Shown here piece after piece: positions 1 through 12,714 of a stretch of DNA of 64,000 nt. Position numbers and translations under genes: made by a program. Below the pieces are notes generated by a model that did no database searches, was not told the origin of the DNA, and saw only the letters and a program-made list of their open reading frames with translations. The DNA is from Ecdyonurus torrentis (taxonomy: Eukaryota > Arthropoda > Insecta > Ephemeroptera > Heptageniidae). How positions within the stretch are numbered: position 1 is the stretch's first letter; every line of letters begins with the position of its first letter. The DNA is taken from assembly GCA_949318235.1 (NCBI GenBank), contig OX439131.1:1504169-1568168 (forward strand), read 5' to 3'.

Positions 1-936
1 CTAAGTTGCAGAAACATTAAACTGAGAGTTTTTATACAAGATTTTTACATATACTGCATTTTTACCATGTTTGCTTCGACATAATATTTCTTGTGTTACA
101 TAACATATAATATAGATAATATGTAATAACAATTAAGAAGATTTATTGTGGTTTCGAGTAAGGACCACTTCACATGGGCAAGTTTTACAATTTCTAAAGT
201 CGTGGCAACAATCGCATGTTTAATACTGCTTCACAACCGCACAATTTTCACACAAATACGTGTTTTTTCTGAACTTTTTTTTTAATAATTATTTAAGTTT
301 TTCTTGAGAATTTCATTGAGTCATGCAGATTTTTTTTAATTATTTTTTAATTATAAAATATATATATATATATATTAGAAAAAAAATTAACTCGTTTTTT
401 TTTCATGTCTTTTTTCATTTTTCCAAATTTTTTTTTTTTTTTTTTTGTTGAGAAAAATACTATATCAAGAACAGAAATATTTCATTAAGAAATACTAGAC
501 ACATTTTCACAATAAAAACGTGTGTATATTTTGCGGCCGCGAGCACTCAGCTGACACACTTGTGCCTCGACTCCCCTTGTCCTGTGAAAAAGTCTGCACG
601 TACGCAAGCTGTCTGCTCTATCACAAAAACCTTGTACCTCTAGACTTAAGTTATCTACATATGTTACGTTTTATCCATTTATCTCTCAGCTGGTAGTCGG
701 TCACAAAACTACAACTTGCTCTTTATTATCTACACTTACAAATCGAAGTGCTACTAGTTTATAAAACTGGTAAGCATTCATGTGCATACATCAAAATACA
801 ATGTTAACTTTCAATACTAAAGATTTAAAATGTTCACTCACTACCAGTGCATGGCTACTAGTCATACTTGTGAAATGTGATACACAGCATTCACTAATGT
901 TCATAGATCACTGGTACGTATTACATCGACACTAAA

Positions 937-1220
937 GCACTCTAAAAATTGGTGTATTACTTTAGTTACGAATCCTAACTTATTTAAGATATACACTTTT
1001 AAGGTATTATGAGTAGCTCAAATAATGCATTTTACCAAATTATTAATAATAGATATTTTAACTTAAAATAGCTTAAAAAACTTAAAACAATTTAAATTAG
1101 CTATATTTAATAACTTGCTAAAATGCATTATTTTAGCTACTCGTAGTAGCTTAAAAGTGATTATCTTATAAATAAGTTAGGATTCGTAACTACAGTAATG
1201 CACCAATTTTTAGAGTGAGC
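937..1220. repeat. Palindromic MITE-like repeat
   Basis: The left arm begins GCACTCTAAAAATTGG and is matched in reverse complement at the right end (CCAATTTTTAGAGTG). The arms continue inward through GTTACGAATCCTAACTTAT and its complement. There is no coding potential. It looks like a foldback-type non-autonomous element. Target duplications were not clear. Confidence 0.7.
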
Positions 1221-1794
1221 CTTTAGCAGTTTGAATGTTTAGTGACTCATGCTTTCATATAGGTTCTCTCTAACATTTGAGTAAACATTATTTGTAACTG
1301 AGTCAAGTATTATTTCTTATACAAAAATGTGAAGTTGTAATAAAAAAAACTTTGTGCAAAGTGCGCCGAACACCAGCTATCAAAGTATAAATGGATAAAA
1401 TGTGCTTTAAATAATTGAAAAAGTGTATATGATAGTTTTTACTGATCTCTGAGACAAAAGTATGTAAAACCAAAAGGACATTCCACATGTTTAACATGAA
1501 AAGCAAAATAATATTTTAGAACTAAAAAAAAAAAAATAATAAAAATATTTTTTTGATTAGAAATGAGAAGACAGTATGATAGTAGCGTCTTCCCGGAATA
1601 TAAAAATATGATTCATCATTATATAAGTACCTCAGGTTTATTGATACCTCCATACATATACTGGGCACAAGCTTGTGGGTTGTCACAACTTTTATGTGGG
1701 TTGTCGTTATACAAACCTAAGTCTAAATAAACACATGATGTTCCCTCGTCATGTCTAGTACCTTGTCTCAATGAAGAAGTCTAAAAATCAGGGA

Positions 1795-2080
1795 GGTAAT
1801 TTTATTTCAAATTTTGAAGGAGGATATTCTCCTGAATTGATAGATATGCAAATTTCTAATTTTTGAGTTCATTAAGTATTTTTAATTCATTTTTTTAAAG
1901 TTGGAAAGTGACGTCACGGGTGTCAACTATTTCCTATGCATAAGTTGATGCGCGTGATGTAATTTTTCAACTTTCAAAAATTATATAAAAAAAAAAATAC
2001 TTAATGCACTCTAAAACTAGAAATTAACATATATAAATTGATTCAAGACTATATCTTTTAGAATTTGAAATAAAATTACC
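1795..2080. repeat. MITE family G, copy 1 (CRE-containing palindrome)
   Basis: Terminal inverted repeats GGTAATTTTATTTCAAATT / AATTTGAAATAAAATTACC flank an imperfect palindrome. Its arms carry TTCATTAAGTATTTTTAAT and, near the middle, GTGACGTCACG (a CRE-like TGACGTCA). Related copies lie near 21895, 55950 and 61860 and share the TGACGTCA and the 'cttaatgaactcaaaaattagaaat' arm. Confidence 0.7.
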
Positions 2081-2152
2081 TATTTAAAAATACTTCTCCT
2101 CGTTGTATAGGACTAGTCATTGAACCATTCAGGATGTTATGAAGCTACTTGC

Positions 2153-2303
2153 ATTAATATTTATTGATTTTATTGATTTCTATGCAATTTAGAAGTTTCA
2201 GTAGCTAGTTCAATGAGATCAGCTCACTACTAGAATTACATTGAACTGGCTACTGAAACTTATAGCTTGTGTACCAATAAATCAATAAAATCAATATTGA
2301 TTG
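2153..2303. repeat. Imperfect palindrome
   Basis: Arms containing TTTCAGTAGCTAGTTCAATG and CATTGAACTGGCTACTGAAA face each other around a short centre (GAGATCAGCTC), with outer arms of ATTGATTTTATTGATT type. Probably a short non-autonomous element. No coding content. Confidence 0.6.
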
Positions 2304-4978
2304 ATCCTGCTTGTCTGCATGTCAAAGTGCAATGTTTTCTCCAGCTGCACTATGTACTGCGACTACTGCGGTACATATAAATAGTACTTATATGTATCAT
2401 ATAATTGCGGTTATTACGTGAGTCCAAACAAATCAAGTAATACTTGAGCGGAAATATTTTATGAGTTAACTTTATCACGTCATTTATGGTTTATTTTTAC
2501 TCAAAAGCTAACCACACATATAGTAAAATCAACATAACTTGACGTAACGTAAGGTATCCACTGCGCATTTCGTGCGTCTTCTGCAAGATTTAATTCTTTA
2601 TTTCCGGTATTTTTTCACGTTTTGATGGTGGGAAAATATTATCGTGTGTATTATCATTATTTTATTTGAAAAGTTGAACTTTTACCGGAAGTAGATCTTA
2701 GCAATCGGGAAAAGACGATTGAAATGCGCAATCGGGCAGTCATGTATTATTTATGAAATGGTTTGTATAAAACAATAACTCATATAAAAAAGTGTACTGA
2801 CAACACATTCGTTTTCCGAGTGTATGGTTTATTGCTTCAGTATATAAATAAATGTACCTGTTTATTGAGTGTAGTAGATGACGTCATTAACTCGAGTGTT
2901 TGGCTGTGGGGCTCAAAATATATTTTATGGTGATAGAGACCTCCCAGCCACCCCTCTCTCTCATATGTGTGTAAATATATTAATAAGGATTTTGTACCAT
3001 TCGAGTTTTGGCGCCATCTCATTGCTACTGTCTCATTTGTGCATCATGATTCATTATTGTAGAACTGCGTCATAATGACGTCATCACAGCTATACACAGG
3101 CCAATCACAGGCGGCGAGCAAGTTTTGCAATATTTTAATTTTGTCGTCTCTTTTTAGCGCGTTTTTGAGAATACTGCTGCACTGTGGTCAGAAATGTTTT
3201 GAGACAGTAAAATCCACTAATTTAACATCGTAGATATGCCTATTTTTAGCGTGTGTTTTTTTTTTTTTTTTTTTTTTTTAAATGAAAACTACTGCACTGA
3301 GGTCATAAATATTTAACTGAGGAATACTAGATACACTTTTACGTGTTTGAAGAAGTAAAATTGTCTTATTAAAGACCATTGAAACTTCTTTTTTTTTAAA
3401 ATTCATTATTAGGAAAACAATTGCACTGAGTTCAGAAATATTTAAGTGAGAAATAATCAACAAACTTTTACGTGATTTAAAACAATTCGATTAGTTAAAA
3501 ATTGACTGAATGCCTCATTACAAGACACTGTCCATATGACATGGCATAATCTTAAGTGCGTTATTTATAATTTTAGCAACATTTATTTTCAGTAACCAGG
3601 TTTAAATATGTTGAAGTTTGATTGAAGTTTGCTGTACAGGCCATTCAGATAATATAATTTACCATTCAACAATTCGTGCTTGATTTATATTGTTATTCTT
3701 ATTGGAACAATTTGTGCTGAATTTAAATATATTATGACGTGACGATCGTGTATTACCATACTACTGTGGTATCCTTTGCCGTATAATACAGCGCGATCAG
3801 ATGATAGACACAGTAACAGAAATTTGCTAAGCGCCTGTCGTATAGGCAACTCTTGCAGCAAACGTGAGCGGCAGTTTGCCTATCTGAGCAGTGGCAGGCG
3901 CGCGCTCTGCAAGATGGCGGCCATAAGTTACTTCTGCAAACCAATCTGTATTTGAACCACTTATGTCATATGACCGCCACTTTTAGTATTTTCTAATCAA
4001 TATCATATCATAGAGCATAATACATAACAAATTTCAATTTCAAAGGGTTTTATTGTTATAACCAGGTTTACCCAGCATATTTCTGATCATTTTATCACCT
4101 TTCATTACTCCTCTATTATTATGACCTCAAAAAGTTACAGCAACGTCGTGTGTTTGTTTACATTAATTGTGACAATTTGCTCGCCAAGCCTACTAGCCGT
4201 GTCTAACTGTGATGAAGAACAACGTCGCAGTTGTTAGCCGTCTCCTCTCTCCTCCGTACAGTACAAAAACCATAGTCACTCCCCCCCCCCCCCCCACCCA
4301 CCCCTCTGTATCGATGTATACCTCAAATGTTGTTACAAAAACAAACGCCTAGTATGTGTGTATACGTATAGTGCAAACAAAATGTGTGTGGTCGCCGGCG
4401 CAAGTATTAGGTCGACCATACAAGTAAAATATACCTCAGATCGCAGCCTGCTGTATGGCGGGTGTTAGACTGTAGAGCTTTAATGTTTTAATGCCTACTG
4501 AATTATTAATTAATATTGCATTTTATGTTATCTTAATTACATATTGTCTATAATATATCACAAGACCGGACTAATACACTACTTTCCTAACTAATAATTT
4601 CATTGTTTTGGTGAGTGTATTGACATTACTGTAGTGTATACAATCAAAAGTATTAGTTTGAAAGTCGTGTATTGGTAAAGAGAAAAATGTTATTGGGTAC
4701 ACGGTACACCAAGTAAAATAAGAGATGACTTAATTTTAAATGTTTATTTGATTGTTCAATGGCGGGATTTTTTTTTAAATATTTAAAAATTTATTGTGAA
4801 GAATATTGCATACAAATTAATATAATAATATAATAAACTAAACACATAATATTATAATTACGTCCGCAGACAACAAATTTATTGTACATTCTGATTAAGC
4901 CAATTTTTTCATTATTATTATTTTTGCAAACAATATAATGATATTTTCCACCTTCTTTTGAATTTTGATAGAACGACC

Positions 4979-5118
4979 GGGGTCTGTTTCATCAGGTTTC
5001 ACGAGAAACTGGGTATCGACAAAGGGGGCGTGACTCACGAGTTCTCTATTATAAAAAAGTGACTTACGCCCCCTTTCTCGGTACCGAGTTTGTCGTGACG
5101 AGTTAAGAAACACCCCCA
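4979..5118. mobile_element. MITE family B, copy 1
   Basis: About 140-bp palindrome with ends GGGGTCTGTTTC and GAAACACCCCC. The arms carry ACTGGGTATCGACAAAGGGGGCGTGACTCACGAGTTCTC and its near complement. A second copy (33784-33923) sits inside a MITE A copy in an msh3 intron, which shows that family B transposes as a unit. No coding capacity. Confidence 0.75.
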
Positions 5119-5659
5119 GGTACTGACACCACATTGTTTACATTTTTAAATAATTTAATTATTAATACTTCTAGTTCTTCTAAAACAGATTTAAAAAAAC
5201 ATCACTTTTAAATAATTAATGAAAAAATAAGTTTGTGCAGAAACTGTGAAATATTTTGTTATGTTGTGTTATCATGTCCGGCCTTGTGATCCAGTAAACT
5301 CTTGTAGTACAAATGAAATGACAAAAACATTTAGTACAAAGTTATGATTTGGTACTCCATATGTTTACTTTACGTTAATGATTGACGTGTATAGATGCAT
5401 GCAATGCATCAGAGAATACCTCAAATATTTAAACTATCTTGCAGGACAAGAGATTGGAAACTAAACTGTAAGTTAATGTGAGAGAAAAGATGAAGAACCA
5501 CGCAGGAAACTTTACATCGATTGAACTGTACGTACGTACACTGGTGTGCGTTATAATCTTAACTATTTGGGTCAGGTGTAATAAATTAGGTCACAAAGTT
5601 AGGCCACGAACTAGTTTTTAAATTTTGAACTTTTAACAACTATTGTTTTTTATTGTTAT

Positions 5660-6754
5660 ATATCGAACGCGCAGGATGTTTAGGACGTATCAGAGAAATG
5701 TTTTTTTTTCGTAAACTTTGAAGTTTTGAACATCATATCGCAGCAACGAAAAGATTGAAAAATATTTAATGCCTATCATCTAAAAGCCTGTTTAGTTGGC
5801 AATGTATGAGCATAGTTTCAGATTTTTCATGTTATTAATAAGCTCGCAAAAAATTAATAAGTAACTGAGAGTGCCTTTTTATCTCGGAATTTTCAGAGGT
5901 ATGCCAACTTAAGCTGACATATCTACGTTATCCATAATACAAAAAAATTCAAACCTATTTTTTATTGTGTATAAACATCCCTAGTACACGCTACAATACC
6001 GAAAAAAAATTGCAAAAATTTGCACTTGCCAAAAATTAGCAAAATCTAAAACTCAATGTATCTCCAGATTTACTGGCTTGATCCAATTAAAACTTAAACT
6101 GCAAACGTATTTTAGTGTTCTTTTAACAATGCTTTTAAAAAAATTAGCGAATTTTGATTTTACGGAGATTTACAAATTTTTTAGTGTCTGATGAAGCATG
6201 AAGTAGGCAACCCGCCTAACACAAAATTTAAAAAAGAATTCATTTCTCGTTAACTAAAACAAAATAATTAAGTTTTATATAAGCACTGTTAAAAAAACAC
6301 TAGAACACGTTTGTAGTTTAAGTTTCAATTGGATCACGCCAGTAAATCTGGAGATACATTGAGTTTTAGATTTTGCTAATTTTTGGCAAGTGCAAATTTT
6401 TGCAATTTTTTTTCGATATTGTAGCGTGTACTAGGAATGTTTATACACAATAAAAAATAAGTTTGAATTTTTTTGTATTATGGATAACGTAGATATGTCA
6501 GCTTAAGTTGGCATACCTCTGAAAATTCCGAGATAAAAAGGCACTCTCAGTTACTAATTAATTTTTTGCGAGCTTATTAATAACATGAAAAATCTGAAAC
6601 TATGCTCATACATTGCCAACTAAACAGGCTTTTAGATGATAGGCATTAAATATTTTTTTATCTTTTCGTTGCTGCGATATGATGTTCAAAACTTCAAAGT
6701 TTACGAAAAAAAAAGTGTCTCTGATACGTCCTAAACATCCTGCGTGATCGATAT
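5660..6754. mobile_element. 1.1 kb foldback element with 8-bp target duplication
   Basis: Two arms of roughly 485 bp are near-perfect reverse complements around a short unpaired centre (about 6145-6240). The ends read ATATCGA... and ...TCGATAT. The 8-bp direct repeat ATTGTTAT flanks it exactly (5652-5659 and 6755-6762). Eight-bp duplications fit hAT- or P-type transposition, and TU foldbacks. There is no transposase, so it is non-autonomous. I saw no second copy in the window. Confidence 0.85.
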
Positions 6755-6762
6755 ATTGTTAT

Positions 6763-9700
6763 CTAATTGCACGTTTTTATTAAAAAAAAAAAACTACGCT
6801 ACTTCAGTAAAAGTGTTGCAATACGGTGCTCTTGCATTACAAATAAATTACAGTTAAAAATCATCGGAGTAAATAAGTAAGCTTTACAGTAACGTACGGT
6901 AAAATTTTACTGTATACTACAGCAAATTGACCAATTGCAATGAACTTTATTTAAATATGTATTTCAACATTCTTAATAAATTTCTTATGGAAAAATCTTT
7001 ATCAGAGATATGTAACAACAATTTAAAAAAACTTTCGTTGCAAGTGCTCCATTGTAATAAAAAAGTACATTGCTTAAAATTTACTTTATCTTTTTTTTTT
7101 CTTTTTTTTTATGAAGTAGGAAATATTACATTTTTACTCAACTATACTGCACAGAACAAATTATTTTCACCACTAAAGAAATAAATCTTTGTTGATATTT
7201 TATTTCATCTAGTGAAGCAGTGGATTCACATTGCGTCATTGAAGCACTTTACTGCATTATTGCTAGTTTGTACTAAAAATCAAATGAAGTACATTTGGTG
7301 TAGTGACCTGACCTGATCACGTGACTAAACATATTTAAAACTGAAGTTTCAGAAAAGTTTCACTGCGCGCGACAAAACTTCATTTTTTCTCCAATATATA
7401 TAATGTTATACGAATTGTGGTAACGATATAAAAAAAAAAAGTGAGAGAAAAAAGTTAAAATTTGAGCCGTGCTTTCATTAGAGAATCAAAATTGTGTTTT
7501 TTTTTTGTTGTGCCTATATAATATTAAGTTATTATAATTATAAAATTAAAATGAAATTGCTATAATGTGGAGAGATACGTGATTAAAAAGGCAAGATGGA
7601 GGAACTGTGATGATGGAAAACGAAAAGTGAGACTCGATGTCAACAGATTGTTAAATGTAATGTATTCTATACTATATATGTTAAATCATTGGTTATAGTT
7701 CTAGTATGGACAGGACAATATCAATTATCTAACAATTCTGACATAATTCTATTGATGTTCGTAATCTCGGTTTTTTGTGCTCCAAACCGAGAACAACTGA
7801 CGATCAACTAATGCTTTTTAATTAAATGGAATTTCACATTTTTTGGAGCAAGAGAGCATAGTTTACGAACATATAGAAATCCAACATTACAATTGAAAAT
7901 ATTCAGAATTAGGAGATAATTTTTAATTTTATCTTGTCTATGGAAGGGAAAAAAACTTTTTCTATATAGAAACACTTTTTTAACGCGAAGTTATTTTTTT
8001 TACAACCACTCGAACTAATTAAACTTTAATTGTTTATTGTTTATTAATTGTTTGTGCTATTATATTGTTAAGTACACTATCTTACCAATCCCGTGGATCA
8101 CGTTAGTCTATCAGATACGGCGCGGAAGAAAATATTTACTAATTTTCTATCCTTTAGCCTCATTCAATCCTGTTGTTAGCATTTTTTGTAAAAGAAAATA
8201 ATAATTATGTGCTGCGGTTGCAAAAATTTCAAAAAAAAAAAAAAAAAACTTTAATGTATTCAAATTGTTAAGTTTTTTTTGTATCTCTTGATAAATGTTA
8301 TGTTGAAGGTTTCGAGTGGTTGTTCGCTTGATGGTTGTGACAAGTATGTAGTGATTTAGTTTGTAAGTCTATGTATGTGTATGATTGTCGAGAGCCGAGA
8401 TGTGAAGTGATCTGATGTGACGGGCTCTGACACAAGCGTGCGATTGTGCACAGTGATACCACACTGACTCTCTTCTCTTTACCTTCTCTCAACACCAGCA
8501 TTATCTACTAATTATCAACACATATTTCATTACAATGGAGATTATCAGTTTAGCGCGAGGAAAGAGCTAAGGAACCCCTAATTTAATTTAACATTATACA
8601 TCTGGGGAGAAACACATTTTTTTTTGTGATTTTTGAGACAACTACTGCACCGATAGAAATTTTTAAAGAATTTTTTAAATCGATAACCTCCATATTTTAA
8701 GCCTTTTTTTTTTTTTTTTTTGAAGTTTTTTTGAAGTTTTTTAAACTTTTTTTTATGTAAAATTTAAAAGTTTGCCTTAAAAGAACTCGTTTGTTTATTA
8801 CGTAATTTTGTTGTCCTATAGGACTTAATGCTGTTGCTATGGTGACACATAACAACAAACTAATAACAATAAACAAAAAATGATTTTAGTTACTTTTTTT
8901 TGTAACGTCACATAGGCAAACTTTGAAGATTTTAGAAAATAATTTTAAAATATTTTCAATGTTTAAAAAATTCTAAAAAAAAAAAAAAAAATAAAACGCT
9001 TAACATGTTACAAATTAAATATTGCGTCATAAATACTGGATAATTTTAGCTTGTGTAATGTTGTATCATCTTCAAATTATTACTAAAATTACAACGGGAG
9101 AATGCAATGGAAATATTTTTCACAAGTACGGTGGTTCATTGCAAGAAGTATTTTTATTTGATTAAAATACCGATGGGGGAAAAAGTGATGGAACAGATTT
9201 TATGCAATAATTGATCATCTGAAAATGAAATCGATCACTTTTTTGTTGTTACCAATGTTTTGAATGAAGGTGGTATGACGGGAAGAGAAGAGGTCGCGGT
9301 AAGTGTGTGCTTTGGATTTGGTGCTGGCAATGAATTAAATAAACATAATTATAATTAATTATACATAATTTATACACGTTTTCAACTATAGATCTATATA
9401 TGTGTGATTTTTTGTGATATTTTATTTGGATTATTTATTTATATTGAAATATATTTGATTGATACTCATTTTATATTCGTTTAAGCCATTTGGAATTTGG
9501 AAGAAAAATGTGTCGTAAAAAATTGTAATAAATAATTAAAAAATAGACTTTTAAATTGAAAAGTTAAAAAAGACAAAAAAAAAACAACTTGAAATTGCAC
9601 TTGGGTTTACTCTGACATATGGACCACACTTATAAAACATTGACTGGTTGATTTCATTGTGTGATTGAGGTAGCGCTCGACGCCATATTGGAGCACATTA

Positions 9701-10904
9701 TAACAGAAGAAAATGACGTTAATTTGTGGCCAACAGAAAACTTGATTTGATGAGAAAATAATTAAGCTCAGATCCTAAGAGTATACTAAGAGTTCTCCTC
9801 GTCTTGATTTAAAATGCTTTCTTATGGAGGAATGAATTATTTTTATTAATATTATGATTTTTACTGTAGCTACTAAGTTTTAATATTTTTGTTTCCTTGA
9901 ATTTACTAAATATTTACTTTTTAATCAAATGGATTGAAATTCAGGAACAAAATTAATTTGAAGCTCAATATAAGCTATAGTAAAAATTTCATTATCCAGA
10001 AAAAAATGTAACTCAAGTTACTGCAGCTACTTCGTTGTCCCATAAGAAAGCATATTAAATGTAAGCAGGAAAAGTCTTCTGCTTGCACTTTGTTAGCATT
10101 GTTGGCCTCGCGGTTTGTTAATTTGTTAACTAACCGTGTAAATCTTTTATTGAAAAATAAAACTCAAATTATTGATTAAAAAAATATTATAAGTTAAACT
10201 GAGCTATTTGAACCAGATAAATACAATAAAAATATAAATCTATAAACAAAAAGGGTAATAATTTGAAGTTATGGTTAATATTACTCAAATCAATGCGCAA
10301 TATACCAAAGTGCTAACAAACCATACAAAAAGTCAATATAACCCAAGATAAATGGTGAGTAAGTGAGTAAAATAATAATAATAATAAAAAAATAAGTGAG
10401 TAAAAATGACCCATATTTAATTTTTCAGGCTCACCATTGGTCACTATTGATTCCAAATAGTTTAAACTGTCTGAATTAATTTAAATACTATATTTATGTA
10501 TATTTTATGTATAACAAATGCCATTAATTGCATTTTAGTTATATTGTTATTATCCTCTAATTTAGAGAACTCTGATTGGCTGTGTATATCTGTATGTAAC
10601 CAATCAGAAAGCAAAGCTGCTTGTATACAAAAGAAAAAGTTATTGTTAATTTAACATGCATTATTATATGAGTTTAGAGTTATAGGTATAGTATGTACGT
10701 ACCTAAGGTTAACAAGTAATAAGTAAGGAATTTGAAACAACAAAATAAAATAAACATTTAAATGGATTTCATCTGGTGTAACTTTTATTTAATGTCTCTT
10801 TTTCACCCCCCCTTTTTTTAAAGCTAAATATAACGGAAACAAAACCATACTATTGGCAGATTTGTGAATCCTGTAAATTGCAAAAGGTAAACATTAGCCA
10901 GTGA
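6763..10904. other. Non-coding stretch with diverged repeats
   Basis: No gene is visible. It contains an imperfect inverted repeat related to ones near 18376 and 53700 (TTGCAATGAAC...TTGCAAGTGCTCCATTG, 6930-7052), long A/T tracts, and a repeat with 'GAGACAACTACTGCACCGAT' (about 8600-8720) also seen in diverged form near 3170, 14640 and 48340. At 10563-10612 a short palindrome brings two CCAAT/ATTGG boxes face to face. Confidence 0.5.
9810..10056. repeat. Imperfect palindromic repeat
   Basis: The outer arms AATGCTTTCTTATGG and CCCATAAGAAAGCAT, with inner arms TTTTTACTGTAGCT and AGCTATAGTAAAAA, make a long imperfect hairpin. It looks like a decayed non-autonomous element. No coding sequence. 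Confidence 0.55.
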
Positions 10905-10910
10905 CTGCTT

Positions 10911-11080
10911 ATGTTTACTTAAAAAGCGGAAAAGGAAGTGGCCGGAAGAGGAAACCACGTGACGGTAAAAGTGGAAGAAAAGTTGATGCTAGCAGCAAGC
11001 TAGGCCTGAGCTACCTCCCACTTTTACCGTCACGTGGTTTCCTCTTCCGGCACTTCCTTTACCGTATTTTGAGTAAACAT
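10911..11080. mobile_element. 170-bp palindrome with ETS and E-box motifs
   Basis: The left arm runs ATGTTTACTTAAAA... through GGCCGGAAGAGGAAACC, ACGTGACGGTAAAAGTGG. The right arm repeats this in reverse complement and ends GAGTAAACAT. The arms carry ETS-like CCGGAAGAGGAA and the E-box CACGTGAC. The open reading frame across it is symmetric and has no protein signature, so I treat it as a MITE. Confidence 0.7.
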
Positions 11081-11103
11081 AAACAATCATTAACACAAAA
11101 TAA

Positions 11104-11300
11104 ATACATAATAATTATTATGCTATAGTTCATTTTTCCAGCATGATACAGCAGCATAATTTATGCTATATTTCATAATAACAATGTTATGAAGCATAAT
11201 TATTATGTTATACAGCATAATTATTTATGTTGTTCTAAATTAGTATCATTTATGCTTTAATGACGTAAATAGCAGCATAAATTACGTAATTTAATATTTC
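11104..11300. mobile_element. MITE family D, copy 1
   Basis: Starts ACATAATAATTATTATGC and ends GCATAAATTACGTAATTTA. The body repeats short AGCATAATTATTATG-type inverted words. Other copies lie near 12715 (expanded), 17955, 55400, 60843 and 62283, in both orientations. Confidence 0.65.
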
Positions 11301-11571
11301 CTTGCTTGCAGTTGGTATAAGTATTGGCAAAACATTTTTACATCGCATTCGTCATAACTTTAAAAAAAAAAAAAAAAAAATCTAAAAACTGTGCAATAAA
11401 CACCTCTCTCCTATATAAATAAATGAAACATTGAGTTTTTTTCATAAGAATAAGATAAAAATAAGATTTCTTTATTGACCCAGGCAGTTCATAGTAACAT
11501 AATATTATTATTACTATAACATATACATAATATAATACAAAATATTCATAAAATAAAAACCAAATAAATAA

Positions 11572-11602
<31 letters not shown>

Positions 11603-12535
11603 AATGAAATAGAAAACTCCAGTAGACTGATGTAAACTGCATGTATATATTACACTCGGTCAGCTCGCTGCATTGTAAGTACAAAGTAATGTATAGATTT
11701 GTCGACTTTGATTATTAGCTCTAGAACGTTCATATTACTATGCATGTCGTGTTATTGCCAAGACGTTTGATATCGCAGCCTAGTACCGTAGTGTATGTAC
11801 TGCTTGTCACTAGAGACAGACAAGTTATTATGTTCATGTCGTGGAATGCAAGTATCTTTTTATTTTTCATTTACTTGACATAGGAGCCTCTGAGGAGGAA
11901 ATTTTATACTGTCGAGAAGAATGAAAATCTCTGAGGCTCAGTCAATATGACAGCGATAATTTTCTATATTATGTGTCTATACACGCATTTTAATTATATG
12001 CATATATATTATTTATTTATTGTTTTTTTTTTATAATTTAATAACCATAAAATTTTAATGCAAAAACTTGAAATATGTATAACATAAGCAATATGAGTGG
12101 CTAGAACATATACGCTTAATTAATTAATCAATTCAAATTACATAAAAGATTGTAGGAATCCATTGGTCTCACCATTCAACCGCATGGTCACTATCTTTCT
12201 GATACTTTTTTTTATCAATTAAAAAAATATCATTCATTAAAAAAAAAAAAAAATTGTGACAAAATAAAATAATTGATTTGAAATGATTTGTAAGCAGCAG
12301 AAACTCCAAAATATCGTACATTTGAAATTTGTAGATATTCCACATTTTCTCAAATCTTTAAAATGTAGATGAGTCCTCGGTCGTGAGATTTGTATACTAC
12401 GCAGCATGATCTACGATATTGTCCTTTGTTACATAATAATATGGTATAATCAAGTTCCTTTTGCAAAGGTATGGAAAGTGCATTTCTTTCAAAAAAAAAA
12501 ATTCAGGTATAAACACTTCATTTCGTTTAAGCCTA

Positions 12536-12701
12536 TTGACTAATTAAGGAAAAACTGTTTCGAGGCCGACTTTAAGTGATTTCAGTCACATCAGCTTCCG
12601 TTTCAACGTACTACGCATGCGCAGTACGTCGAAACTAAAGCGGATGTGAATGAAATCACTCATATAGTTGGCTTCAAAATAGTTTTTAATTTATTAGTCA
12701 A
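12536..12701. mobile_element. MITE family C, copy 1 (TA target site)
   Basis: 166-bp palindrome with terminal repeats TTGACTAATTAAGGAAAAAC / ATTTATTAGTCAA, flanked by TA on both sides (12534-12535 and 12702-12703). The centre is ACTACGCATGCGCAGTACG, an NRF1-type GCATGCGC palindrome. TA duplication suggests mobilisation by a Tc1/mariner-type transposase. Copies: 14471-14634 and 44028-44191. Confidence 0.8.
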
Positions 12702-12714
12702 TATGAAAAACAAC

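Larger units (their letters stand above)
1..5650. other. Non-coding, repeat-rich stretch
   Basis: I see no gene here. Open frames are short, lack splice-compatible neighbours and match no family I recognise. The stretch holds A/T homopolymers, a short TA run near 360-375, a C15 tract at 4281-4295 and several palindromic repeats listed separately. At 3912-3924 there is a YY1-type motif (AAGATGGCGGCC) beside a GC-richer imperfect inverted repeat (about 3820-3905, GCGCCTG...CAGGCGC). That could be a promoter, but no downstream coding exon is visible on either strand. Confidence 0.6.

Noticed and set aside
10901..11128. Basic 75-residue open frame
   Set aside because: Encoded by a palindromic MITE and ends in a family D repeat.
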